Source: Actinomycetota bacterium (GTDB taxonomy: Bacteria > Actinomycetota > Actinomycetes > S36-B12). From it: a stretch of 24,162 bases of DNA. The stretch covers positions 1 through 24,162 of the forward strand of contig WLLZ01000017.1 of the NCBI GenBank assembly GCA_009700485.1. Direction: 5' to 3'. Under the pieces are notes generated by a model. That model searched no databases. It was not told where the DNA came from and saw only the letters and a program-made list of their open reading frames with translations. Positions 8,630 to 15,979 of this stretch are shown here, piece by piece. Every line of letters begins with the position of its first letter. Positions within the stretch are counted from its first letter, which is position 1. Made by a program: the position numbers and the translations under genes.

Positions 8630-10147
8630 TCACGAAAGTGGAACATCCTGAGCGGCCTTTACGAAGACCGTCTCATGCGCCAAGAGCGCCACTTGGACGA
8701 CAAGTCCGGCAATTACCCCAAACCAAAGAGACCCACCAAGTGCGACCGGGATCGCAAAGGCCGCTGCAACAACTGCCAGCGCGATCGAGCCACCCCAAAA
8801 TGTTCGCGCATAGCGACCGTGGGTGATGCTGTGCGCGGCGACAGATGCATTTTGGGTTTGATGGCGCCCGCCAAATTCAACCGCAACGATCAACAGATGC
8901 GCGAGAACTCCCGCAATCAGCGCCCAGCCCAGCCAACGGCTAACCGCCGGCTCGGGTGAAAGGACCGCTGCGGCGATCAGCAAAGCCCCTGCACCTGTCA
9001 TGACAGCTTGCGCCAATAGATGCCAAAACAGTGCAGGTGACTGCCAGAGGTCGCGGCCTTCGGCTTGGCCGAACAAGAATGCGGTGTAGCCAGCGACCAT
9101 TACCGCGGCCGGAATCGCCGGCCAGGCCAGCCAATAGACGACTTCAGCCAGGCCAAAGACCCCGCCGAGAAAAGTCAACCCGGCAACCCCGGCGAAAATC
9201 CCGAGGAATACCGAACCCCAAACCAACCAAGACCGCGGATTCGGCTTGGTCAAGATGTAGTAGAAGCGCTTGGGCTGCTTGAGATCCCAAACCAAAAGCA
9301 CCGCCGTTAAGCCGATGAAGACGGCCCCGATCAAGGGGGCGATGGTAGTAAGCAGCACCGAGCGGTCCGGAGAAGTCAAAATGAGCAGGGCTGCCAGGGC
9401 CACGGCACCGGCGGCTATCGACTTGGTCCAAAGGTAGGTCCACACTTTCCAGCCCCATGGCCTTGGGTGGGCGGTATTCAACGTGGTGCGCGCCTTGCTC
9501 ACTGGATCACCCGGTAGGTCCGCGGCTGTCTCCAGCCGCAGCGGGTCGGCATCGGCCCAGAGGTAGGTACCGTCGACGGGCGCGGCCAGTGGGTCTAGCA
9601 CCGTGCTATCAGCGCCCACGTAATAGACATTTGGCCGGGTGCCTTGCTCGGGTGTGCGCACGTTCACCGGGGTCAAACTCAAGAATTTACTGATGCCACT
9701 AGCCGGATCCTCAATATCGCCGACCCAGATCGACTCGGTTGGGCAAACCACCACGCAGGCTGGCTCCAACCCCTGATCGATGCGGTGCGCGCAAAAATTG
9801 CACTTGGCTGCGGTATGAGTGTTCTCATCTATATAGATGGCGTCATAAGGGCAGGCCTGCTGGCAGCTCTTACAGCCAATGCACAAATCGCTATCGAAAT
9901 CGACGATGCCGTCGTCGCGCTTGAATAGCGATTGCGTCGGGCAGATAGTCACACATGGTGCATCGGTGCAGTGGTTGCATCGCATGACGCCCATCTCGCG
10001 GGTCGTCGAAGGGTACTCACCCTTATCGACGTACTTCACCCAGGTGCGAAACTGTCCCAGCGGCACATTGTGCTCTGTCTTACAAGCCACCGTGCAGGCA
10101 TGACAGCCGATGCAGGACCGCTGGTCGATCGCAAACCCATAACGCAT
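8630..10147 (-). CDS. Fused iron-sulfur / NrfD-type membrane subunit (SoeB-SoeC fusion)
   Basis: One 505-residue protein joins the electron-transfer and quinone-reactive subunits of a Soe/Psr-type complex. Residues 1-about 150 hold sixteen cysteines in four [4Fe-4S] motifs: Cys12/15/18/22, Cys57/60/65/69, Cys89/92/95/99 and Cys116/119/131/135. After a soluble linker, roughly residues 235-500 contain about eight hydrophobic helices of NrfD/DmsC type. One loop reads WDLKQPKRFYYILTKPNPRSWLVWG, typical of the NrfD family. It would anchor SoeA to the inner face of the membrane and pass electrons to menaquinone. The ATG at 10147 is only four bases after the tusA stop. In the studied SoeABC systems these are two separate proteins. 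Confidence 0.88.
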   Translation of the reverse strand: MRYGFAIDQRSCIGCHACTVACKTEHNVPLGQFRTWVKYVDKGEYPSTTREMGVMRCNHCTDAPCVTICPTQSLFKRDDGIVDFDSDLCIGCKSCQQACPYDAIYIDENTHTAAKCNFCAHRIDQGLEPACVVVCPTESIWVGDIEDPASGISKFLSLTPVNVRTPEQGTRPNVYYVGADSTVLDPLAAPVDGTYLWADADPLRLETAADLPGDPVSKARTTLNTAHPRPWGWKVWTYLWTKSIAAGAVALAALLILTSPDRSVLLTTIAPLIGAVFIGLTAVLLVWDLKQPKRFYYILTKPNPRSWLVWGSVFLGIFAGVAGLTFLGGVFGLAEVVYWLAWPAIPAAVMVAGYTAFLFGQAEGRDLWQSPALFWHLLAQAVMTGAGALLIAAAVLSPEPAVSRWLGWALIAGVLAHLLIVAVEFGGRHQTQNASVAAHSITHGRYARTFWGGSIALAVVAAAFAIPVALGGSLWFGVIAGLVVQVALLAHETVFVKAAQDVPLS

Positions 10148-10151
10148 GTAG

Positions 10152-10382
10152 TTACTTCTTTCTGATAGTGAAAGTCAAAACTCCATCTGACTCCGAGGAT
10201 GACACAATCTCGTTACCCGTCTGACTGGCCCAAGCTGGAATATCTGATCTCGCGCCCCCATCGGTAGCTTCAAGCCGCACTAGTTCACCTGACTGCATTT
10301 CCTTGGCAGCCTTGGCCACCAACAGCACCGGCATTGGGCACTTTTGCCCACGCGCATCAATAGTCCGATTCACATCGTCCAC
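10152..10382 (-). CDS. tusA: TusA-family sulfurtransferase
   Basis: This is a 76-residue sulfur-carrier protein of the TusA/SirA/YeeD family. The hallmark CPMPVL motif (Cys-Pro-x-Pro, Cys at residue 15) lies just after the first strand in IDARGQKCPMPVLLVAKA. That cysteine would carry a persulfide. The GTG start at 10382 is supported by GGAGG six bases upstream. The gene sits 26 bases after dsrE2 and four bases before soeBC, so all three are very likely co-transcribed and probably translationally coupled. In sulfur oxidisers, TusA and DsrE pass sulfane sulfur in the cytoplasm. The placement next to a sulfite dehydrogenase fits that use better than tRNA thiolation. Confidence 0.93.
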   Translation of the reverse strand: MDDVNRTIDARGQKCPMPVLLVAKAAKEMQSGELVRLEATDGGARSDIPAWASQTGNEIVSSSESDGVLTFTIRKK

Positions 10383-10408
10383 TTTTTACCTCCCCAGGTT
10401 ATATAAGT

Positions 10409-10912
10409 CTAAATGAAAAGATTGATTTGGCTTTTCGACATGCGGGCTAGCGCGGTGGCCGCACCCGCGGGCTCACCCAATCCGTCGATCATCTGTTCAG
10501 GCTTGATACCAAGTAGATCCATGGTCATCTGACATGGCCACATATTCACTCCCATGTCCTGACACATCACGAAAAGATCCTCGGGCGGCAGCAGATTATT
10601 TTTCTTCGCAACTTTGCGCATCATCCAGTGCCCCATGCCGCCCATTTCCATTTTCGAGAGCTTGGCTTTCTTCATCCCCGGGGCATTCATCCCGGCCAGC
10701 ATTTTGGTCATCGCATCATGACCTGTGATCCGAACGTCATCTTTAACGAGTGGGAATAATCCCCAGAAAGTAAAGAAGACTGTTACGTCCATTCCATTTG
10801 CCGCAGCGGTCGAACTCAGAATCACCGTCGGCCATAACTTATCTAGGTCTCCACTGAAGGCGATGATTGTCATCGACTCAGGATTTTTGTCACTATCCTT
10901 CTCGGCCATCAT
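10409..10912 (-). CDS. DsrE2-like sulfur-transfer protein (DsrE/DsrF/DrsH family)
   Basis: This 167-residue protein resembles the DsrE2 branch of the DsrE/F/H family. An N-terminal Rossmann-like segment (MTIIAFSGDLDKLWPTVILSS) is followed by VTVFFTFWGLFPL, a methionine-rich middle part (SKMEMGGMGHWMMRK) and MCQDMGVNMWPCQMTMDLLG. Cys117 and Cys127 are the only cysteines, and Cys127 is the likely persulfide carrier. About 20 of 167 residues are methionine, which I recall as common in this branch. I chose ATG 10912 because GGAGAGGA lies just upstream; a GTG ten codons earlier has no such support. The gene heads the tusA-soe-tauE run and is divergent from the persulfide dioxygenase gene. Confidence 0.88.
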   Translation of the reverse strand: MMAEKDSDKNPESMTIIAFSGDLDKLWPTVILSSTAAANGMDVTVFFTFWGLFPLVKDDVRITGHDAMTKMLAGMNAPGMKKAKLSKMEMGGMGHWMMRKVAKKNNLLPPEDLFVMCQDMGVNMWPCQMTMDLLGIKPEQMIDGLGEPAGAATALARMSKSQINLFI

Positions 10913-11091
10913 TGTGTCCTCTCCAAGGCGCCGTGAACGCAAACGTAGGGCCTGAGGCCTTGAAGGGCAAGCGTTTTGGCTACTCCGGAGAAATAAAATT
11001 TATTAAGATATTTTCCGATTTTTTGTATATTTGGCAGATCAATCAGTATTAGAGTCTGCGCATATACACATTTGCGCATTCTGGAGGCTAC
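10913..11091. promoter_or_regulatory. Divergent promoter region between the dsrE2-soe operon and the persulfide dioxygenase gene
   Basis: These 179 bases separate two divergent starts and are much more AT-rich than their surroundings, especially 10991-11050. Palindromic elements are CTCCGGAG at 10983-10990, AATAAAATTTATT at 10992-11004, and a TGCGCA/TGCGCA pair at 11057-11062 and 11073-11078. No convincing -35/-10 pair was found in either direction. The AT-rich tract is the likely site of both promoters and of ArsR binding. Confidence 0.5.
11057..11078. promoter_or_regulatory. Candidate operator (TGCGCA inverted repeat)
   Basis: Two copies of the self-complementary hexamer TGCGCA (11057-11062 and 11073-11078) are separated by ten bases. 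The symmetry extends inwards to TGCGCAnAT...ATnTGCGCA. The element ends five bases before the GGAGG ribosome site of the persulfide dioxygenase gene. A dimeric repressor such as the downstream ArsR protein could bind here. There is no independent evidence for the assignment. Confidence 0.35.
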
Positions 11092-12222
11092 ATGTCGCGC
11101 ACGGTAACCAGCCATGAGCTGTACGAGGAAATTGAGCACGGGTCGGTCCCGATGATCCTTGATGTGCGCAACCAAGATGAGTTTGCGGCCTGGCGGGTTG
11201 AGGGAAACAAGCCCGTTCCGACCCGAAATGTCCCTATTTGGCTGGCAGTTGAAGACATTGAGGCGTTGGCCAAGGAGATACCGGACAACACCGTCGTCAT
11301 CTGTGCTCATGGCAACGGCAGTGACCTCCTGCTTGACATGCTCGCCGCCGAAGGAAGAAAGACACGCAATCTCACTGGCGGTACCCAAGCTTGGGCCGCA
11401 CTTCTTATCGCCAAGGAATTGGATTGCTTGCCTATCGGGTTGGTAGGTTGGCAAATTCAGCGTCCGGCCAAAGCCTGCATCTCTTATGTCATTGGGGTTC
11501 CGGGCCAAGGCGCGATAGTTGTTGACCCAGCGCGATTTCTTGATACCTATCTGGAGCTTTCGCAAAGCCAAGGCATGACGATCAGGCATGTCATTGATAC
11601 CCACGTGCACGCCGATCATGTGACCGGCGGTCCGGCTCTGGCGCAATTGACCGGTGCCACCTACCACGTTCCGATTGAGGACACCGGCGGTAAAACCCCG
11701 TTCCCGAATGAGCCCCTTGCTGATGGCGCGCGACTGGACCTTGGCGACATCACCATCGAAACATTGGCGATCAAGATGCCCGGGCACACCCCAGGCACCA
11801 CCTGTGTGCACGTGCCCGGGAGTTTGCTCCTCACCGGCGACACGGTTTTCGTGCGCGGTGTAGGCCGGCCAGATCTCACCGGGAAGGCCGATGAGCTCGC
11901 TCGCGAGCTCTTCCAAACAGTTCACGACCGGTTGCGTCCGTTGGATCCTGCGACGCGAGTCTTGCCTGCGCATTGGTCCACTGACGAGGAGATGGGCGCG
12001 GACGGGCTCGTTAGCACGGACCTTGAGTCGGTCTTCACCTCGCTTTTGATGCAGGAAGAAGACCTCACGGCCTTCGTGGAGGCAATCATTAGTTCGCTGC
12101 CGAGCGCGCCTGATATCTACGACACCATTCGTCTGGTTAATTCCGGCCAATCGGCAACCGATGAGGAAATCGAAATTCTTGAGATCGGGAAGAATCAATG
12201 CGCTGCCTCCACCACGACATAA
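11092..12222 (+). CDS. Rhodanese / metallo-beta-lactamase fusion, persulfide dioxygenase-like
   Basis: This is a 376-residue two-domain protein. Residues about 1-112 form a rhodanese domain with DVRNQDEFAAWR and the active-site loop CAHGNGS (Cys71). Residues about 120-345 are a metallo-beta-lactamase fold of the ETHE1 type: THVHADH (His171, His173, Asp175, His176), GHTPGTT (His232), TGDTVF (Asp250), GVGRPDL and PAHW (His294). This fits a mononuclear-iron sulfur dioxygenase that oxidises low-molecular-weight persulfide to sulfite, with the rhodanese supplying or transferring sulfane sulfur. GGAGG lies four bases upstream of the ATG. It is followed by arsR and is divergent from dsrE2-tusA-soe, which would consume its sulfite. 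A glyoxalase-II-like hydrolase is the alternative. Confidence 0.85.
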   Translation: MSRTVTSHELYEEIEHGSVPMILDVRNQDEFAAWRVEGNKPVPTRNVPIWLAVEDIEALAKEIPDNTVVICAHGNGSDLLLDMLAAEGRKTRNLTGGTQAWAALLIAKELDCLPIGLVGWQIQRPAKACISYVIGVPGQGAIVVDPARFLDTYLELSQSQGMTIRHVIDTHVHADHVTGGPALAQLTGATYHVPIEDTGGKTPFPNEPLADGARLDLGDITIETLAIKMPGHTPGTTCVHVPGSLLLTGDTVFVRGVGRPDLTGKADELARELFQTVHDRLRPLDPATRVLPAHWSTDEEMGADGLVSTDLESVFTSLLMQEEDLTAFVEAIISSLPSAPDIYDTIRLVNSGQSATDEEIEILEIGKNQCAASTTT

Positions 12223-12243
12223 GCACCCCTGACTGGTATTAGC

Positions 12244-12264
12244 CCAACCGGTGAAGTAGGTTGG
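12244..12264 (+). repeat. Short inverted repeat in the gap before arsR
   Basis: CCAACC (12244-12249) and GGTTGG (12259-12264) form a perfect six-base GC-rich stem with a nine-base loop in the 71-base gap between the persulfide dioxygenase and arsR genes. No run of T follows, so it does not look like an intrinsic terminator. It could be an RNA hairpin or a protein site. Confidence 0.3.
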
Positions 12265-12293
12265 CGGAGTTCGCGCCATGGAGCTGGAGAAAA

Positions 12294-12653
12294 ATGGATA
12301 AGCAGACCTCGCTGGAGATTCACGAGTTGCACGCTCGGATCTGCAAAGCCATCGCCGACCCCAAGCGGCTGCTCATCATCACCGAGTTGCGCAATGGGCC
12401 GATGACCGTCGGGGAATTATCCGAGGCACTCGAACTCGGACAGTCAAACACGAGTCAGCACCTGGCGATTCTGCGGGATCGCGGTGTGGTCGACGCCAAC
12501 AAAGAAGGGCTCAACGTCTACTACTCCCTTCGCAGTAAGAAAGTTGTTAAGGCTATTGATCTGTTGCGCGAATTTCTGGTGGAACAACTCGACTACCAAG
12601 TGAAGATCGGGCGGGCCGCGGGCAAATCAGCCGTGACCAGCGGGCGTCGCTAG
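12294..12653 (+). CDS. ArsR-family winged-helix transcriptional regulator
   Basis: This is a 119-residue ArsR/SmtB-type repressor. The core reads ARICKAIADPKRLLIITELRNGPMTVGELSEAL, then the recognition helix ELGQSNTSQHLAILRDRGVV and a wing with VYYSLRSKK. It contains a single cysteine (Cys17), in the first helix. It therefore lacks the cysteine pair used by the persulfide sensors BigR/SqrR, as well as the metal-binding CxC of classical ArsR. ATG 12294 is preferred because GGAG lies four bases upstream; a TTG eleven codons earlier is the alternative. It follows the persulfide dioxygenase by 71 bases and probably controls that gene. The stop is 16 bases from the stop of convergent tpa. Confidence 0.9.
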   Translation: MDKQTSLEIHELHARICKAIADPKRLLIITELRNGPMTVGELSEALELGQSNTSQHLAILRDRGVVDANKEGLNVYYSLRSKKVVKAIDLLREFLVEQLDYQVKIGRAAGKSAVTSGRR

Positions 12654-12669
12654 TCACAAACCTTGCTCG

Positions 12670-14028
12670 TTACCCGACATAGTGCTTATCGATGATGCTG
12701 AAGACCTCGTCCAGAATGGCCAAGCCCTCTTTCGCTTCGGTTTCGGTCACGGTGCAAGGTGGGGCAACATGCATGCGGTTGTAGTTGATGAATGGCATCA
12801 GGCCGCGCTTCTTGCATTCGCCGACTAATTCGCCCATGGCCGGTGAGGCTGGGCCGTAACTCTTACCACCGTAGGGTGCAAGTGGCGCCCTCGTGGCCCG
12901 GTCGGTGACGAGATCCAATCCCCAGAACACCCCGAGGCCACGGACTTCACCGATGACGGGGTGGCGTTCTTGTAGTTCAGCAAGACCAGGGCCGAGCACT
13001 TTCTCGCCAATCATCGCGGCATTTTCAACAATGCCCTCCTCCTTCATGGCATCAAGGGTTCCGATGATGGATGCACAAGCCAAGGGATGCCCGGAGTAGG
13101 TCAACCCACCTGGGAACACTCGCTCATCGAAGGTGGCAGCAATGTGGTCGGCAATGATTACCCCACCTACTGGCACATAACCAGAGTTGGAGCCCTTCGC
13201 AAAGGTGACTAAATCCGGCACCACATCAAAATGCTGAAAGGCGAACCACTTGCCGGTTCTACCAAAGCCCGACATAACTTCATCGGTGATGAAGACAATC
13301 CCGTATTTATCGCAGATTGCGCGCACACCTTGAAGGTAGCCAGGGGGCGGCACGAGGATCCCCGAGGTGCCAACTACCGACTCGATCAAGATACAAGCGA
13401 TGGTGTCTGGGCCCTCAAAAATGATCACCTGCTCGAGGTGCTCAAGTGCCCGCTGGCTCTCCTGCTCTGGGCTGGTTGACCAAAATGGCGTGCGGTAAAG
13501 ATAAGGGCCGAAGAAGTGCACATGTTGCGAGGCGTATTCATTTGGCCAGCGGCGCGGATCCCCGGTAGCCGCAATTGCCGCCCCGGTATTGCCATGGTAA
13601 GAGCGATAGAAAGAAAGAACCTTGTGCTTATGGGTGTGAATTCGTGCCATCCGAATGGCATTTTCGACTGCGTCGGCGCCACCGTTGGTGAAAAACACTT
13701 TATTCAGATTTGGCGCGGCTAAATCCGTTATTCGCTGCGCTGCACCATTGCGGGCAGCATTCGCATGCTGAGGTGCAATGGTAGAAAGTTTCGCGGCCTG
13801 GTCTTGAATTGCCTTAACAACTTTCGGGTGCTGGTGGCCGACATTGGTGAAGACCAACTGCGAGGAGAAATCCAAAAATCGGTTGCCGTCATAATCCCAG
13901 AAGTAGCTGCCTTCGGCACCGGCCACACACATTGGCGCTAAGGCGCCCTGAGCGCTCCAAGAGTGAAAGACGTGCTCGCGATCCATTTCTAGAACGCGCT
14001 TACCTTCTTCTGGATTAGGTTCGTACAT
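12670..14028 (-). CDS. tpa: Taurine:pyruvate aminotransferase
   Basis: This is a class III PLP-dependent aminotransferase that would convert taurine and pyruvate to sulfoacetaldehyde and alanine. Visible features are WDYDGNRFLDFSSQL near the N-terminus, FFTNGGADAVENAIRMAR, SYHGNTGA, ITDEVMSGFGRTGKW (PLP-binding Asp) and FAKGSNSGYVPVGGV with the Schiff-base lysine. I chose ATG 14028 because GGGAG stands eight bases upstream. An ATG five codons earlier, at 14043, would make a 457-residue protein but has no visible ribosome site. It is last in the xsc-pta-tauCAB-tpa operon. The operon context with xsc makes taurine the likely substrate over other omega-amino acids. Alanine dehydrogenase, which would recycle alanine, is not in the window. 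Confidence 0.92.
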   Translation of the reverse strand: MYEPNPEEGKRVLEMDREHVFHSWSAQGALAPMCVAGAEGSYFWDYDGNRFLDFSSQLVFTNVGHQHPKVVKAIQDQAAKLSTIAPQHANAARNGAAQRITDLAAPNLNKVFFTNGGADAVENAIRMARIHTHKHKVLSFYRSYHGNTGAAIAATGDPRRWPNEYASQHVHFFGPYLYRTPFWSTSPEQESQRALEHLEQVIIFEGPDTIACILIESVVGTSGILVPPPGYLQGVRAICDKYGIVFITDEVMSGFGRTGKWFAFQHFDVVPDLVTFAKGSNSGYVPVGGVIIADHIAATFDERVFPGGLTYSGHPLACASIIGTLDAMKEEGIVENAAMIGEKVLGPGLAELQERHPVIGEVRGLGVFWGLDLVTDRATRAPLAPYGGKSYGPASPAMGELVGECKKRGLMPFINYNRMHVAPPCTVTETEAKEGLAILDEVFSIIDKHYVG

Positions 14029-14056
14029 TGGCTCGACTCCCATTAACTAGGTGCTG

Positions 14057-14836
14057 CTAATGACTATGTTGAATTGAGCTGCGAACGCGCTCGCGAAGCT
14101 CAAGGAAAGCTGGTAAGGATCGAATCTCCTCTGCCGCAATTGATTCACCAGGCTTGGAGAAGATTGCTGGTTCGTCGAAGACGATCTTGCCCGGCCTTGG
14201 GCTCATGACCAGGACTCTTGAGCCAAGGAACACCGCCTCGTCAACACTATGGGTAATAAAAAGAATCGTCTTGCCGGTTTTGCGCCAGATATCAAGAAGT
14301 TCATTTTGGAGGCGCTCGCGCGTTAGCGCGTCTAGTGCGCCGAAAGGCTCATCCATCAAGATGAATTCGGGGTCACTTGCCAGCACCCGCGCGATCTGGC
14401 ACCGCTGCTGCATGCCACCAGACAGTTCATACGTGCGTCGATGCGCGAAATCGGTTAGGCCAACCATCTGCAAGTAGCGTTCGGAGTCCGCTCGACGCTG
14501 GTCCTTGGACACGCCCTGGAACTTGAGTCCCAATTCAACATTGCTCGCCACGTCCATCCATGGATACAGGGTCGGGGATTGAAAGACCACACCTCTGTCT
14601 GGGCCCGGCCCGATAATTTCTGATCCACTTACGGTGATTTGTCCTTCCGACGGATTTATGAAGCCAGCGATGAGCCGGAGCAGGGTGGTCTTGCCGCACC
14701 CGGAGGGTCCGGCAAGACACACAAACTGCCCCGGCTCAATCACCAGATCGGTGCGCGACAAAGCCTGGACTCGAGAGTTCTTCGGTCCGAAGAACTGACG
14801 AACCCCGTCAACTACCAGGCTCTTGTCGCGCGACAT
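14057..14836 (-). CDS. tauB: Taurine ABC transporter ATP-binding protein
   Basis: This is a 259-residue ATPase of the nitrate/sulfonate/taurine (TauB/SsuB) ABC family. Walker A is GPSGCGKT (43-50), the Q-loop region is VVFQSPTLYPW, the signature is LSGGMQQR (138-145), Walker B is ILMDEP (159-164) and the switch histidine is in FITHSVDEA. The YPWMDVASNVELGL stretch is characteristic of this transporter class. Its ATG shares one base with the tauA stop (TAATG), so translation is coupled to the binding protein. With TauC and TauA it forms a complete importer. Taurine as the substrate is inferred from the operon. Confidence 0.93.
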   Translation of the reverse strand: MSRDKSLVVDGVRQFFGPKNSRVQALSRTDLVIEPGQFVCLAGPSGCGKTTLLRLIAGFINPSEGQITVSGSEIIGPGPDRGVVFQSPTLYPWMDVASNVELGLKFQGVSKDQRRADSERYLQMVGLTDFAHRRTYELSGGMQQRCQIARVLASDPEFILMDEPFGALDALTRERLQNELLDIWRKTGKTILFITHSVDEAVFLGSRVLVMSPRPGKIVFDEPAIFSKPGESIAAEEIRSLPAFLELRERVRSSIQHSH

Positions 14837-15912
14837 TACTCTGCTGCTGCCTTGGCGAAACTGGAATTCACTCCGGCCGCGTACTCCTCAGGAGTACTTA
14901 CGCCTTCGATTCCACCCTGTTCCAGGAGGAAGCCGGCGGTGCCGACAAAGTCCTTGGCCAACTGCCCGCCCAGCCACTTATCTGAGGCCTGATCGGCCGC
15001 CGGAAGATAGACGAAACCACCGAACATCTTCTGAACCTCAGCAGGTGTGATAGCTAATTCTGCTGCGATGCTCTCGGCAGCTGCAGCCGGATCATCCAGA
15101 ATCATCGTCACCGCGTAGTTCTGCGCCTTTGCCCACATATTCATAAAGGGCGTATTCGCAGTCGCGAAGTCAGCAACAACATTCCCCAAGTCGTATGTGG
15201 GGAACCCTGCTGCTGCAGTCTCGGCCGCCGTGGCCAGAATCACGCCACCAGCCTTTTGCAGCTCGCTCAGTGCTGGATCCCAGACCCATACCCCAGCAAG
15301 ATCTGGCCATGCCGCAACCATCGCTTCGGGCTCGAGATTGATCAAGGTCACATCAGTTGAACTCAGGCCATTGATGTTCAGCCAGTTCTGCAGCGAGTAG
15401 TGCGCTGTTGATCCAAAAGGAGTCGCAATCTGCTTACCCTTTAGGTCAGCCGCTGACTTAATCTCCGGCTTGACAACCAAGGACTCTCCTGCACCGATCA
15501 CATCGTGGATCCACACATCCTGGATCAGCGGAAGGGTGTTCTTAAGTGGGGTAGACAAAGCCTTAACGGCCGGGTTAGAACCGGTAAGTCCTAGGTCAAC
15601 AGAGCCAGCACCATATGCCTGAAGGACATCTCCACCAGAGCTGAACACACTCCAAGTAATAGTGGCCTTTGGCATACAGGCTTCCAGGATTCCCATGTCC
15701 TTCACAATTAGATCCCCGTTCGGGATCTTCTGGTACGCGATGCGAGCCGTCGTGGTGATCGACTCATCTACAGCACCAATCGGGCAGGCACTGGTTGCCG
15801 CGCTAGCGCCACCTGCAGCTGCCTCCCCCGAACTGGAGCCGCCGCAGGCTCCCAAGATGAGCATTGCCGCAGCACCCGCACTCACCATGGCTACATTTCT
15901 ATACACCTTCAT
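14836..15912 (-). CDS. tauA: Taurine ABC transporter substrate-binding lipoprotein
   Basis: This is a 358-residue extracellular binding protein of the SsuA/TauA (NMT1-like) family. ATG 15912 starts a lipoprotein signal: MKVYRNVAMV, a hydrophobic stretch, and lipobox LGAC with Cys23 as the lipidation site. A low-complexity Gly/Ser/Ala linker follows. The mature part shows IAYQKIPNGDLIVKDMGILE, SGGDVLQAYGAGSVDLGLTGSNPAVKAL and KSAADLKGKQIATPFGSTAHYSLQNWL, the usual two-lobe pattern. An in-frame start 18 codons earlier would bury the signal peptide, so I reject it; GGAAG precedes the chosen ATG. An AT-rich inverted repeat lies in the 67-base gap from tauC, perhaps setting a different expression level for the binding protein. 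Confidence 0.93.
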   Translation of the reverse strand: MKVYRNVAMVSAGAAAMLILGACGGSSSGEAAAGGASAATSACPIGAVDESITTTARIAYQKIPNGDLIVKDMGILEACMPKATITWSVFSSGGDVLQAYGAGSVDLGLTGSNPAVKALSTPLKNTLPLIQDVWIHDVIGAGESLVVKPEIKSAADLKGKQIATPFGSTAHYSLQNWLNINGLSSTDVTLINLEPEAMVAAWPDLAGVWVWDPALSELQKAGGVILATAAETAAAGFPTYDLGNVVADFATANTPFMNMWAKAQNYAVTMILDDPAAAAESIAAELAITPAEVQKMFGGFVYLPAADQASDKWLGGQLAKDFVGTAGFLLEQGGIEGVSTPEEYAAGVNSSFAKAAAE

Positions 15913-15934
15913 GCTTCCATCCCTTCTAGTTGAT

Positions 15935-15954
15935 AAATATTTGACAAAATATTT
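15935..15954. repeat. AT-rich inverted repeat ahead of tauA
   Basis: Two copies of the self-complementary octamer AAATATTT (15935-15942 and 15947-15954) are separated by four bases (GACA on the plus strand), in the 67-base tauC-tauA gap. As RNA they would pair into an eight-bp A-U hairpin; as DNA they could be a regulator site. Its position just ahead of the binding-protein gene suggests mRNA processing or an internal control point. Confidence 0.4.
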
Positions 15955-15979
15955 TGAACCGGCCACTTTGGAACTGGCT

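Noticed and set aside
10983..10990. CTCCGGAG palindrome as a second site for the taurine IclR
   Set aside because: It shares only the TCCGGA core with the TTCCGGAA palindrome and lacks the flanking ACAT/ATGT of the nine-base repeat, so it is too short to claim.
10909..12279. A 456-codon minus-strand open frame antisense to the persulfide dioxygenase gene
   Set aside because: The plus-strand frame has clear rhodanese and ETHE1-type motifs. The antisense translation shows no recognisable domain and runs through the AT-rich promoter region, so it is a GC-driven shadow.
15913..15966. Upstream start extending tauA by 18 codons
   Set aside because: It would place charged residues before the lipoprotein signal and translate the AT-rich repeat. 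ATG 15912 begins a standard signal with a lipobox at Cys23.
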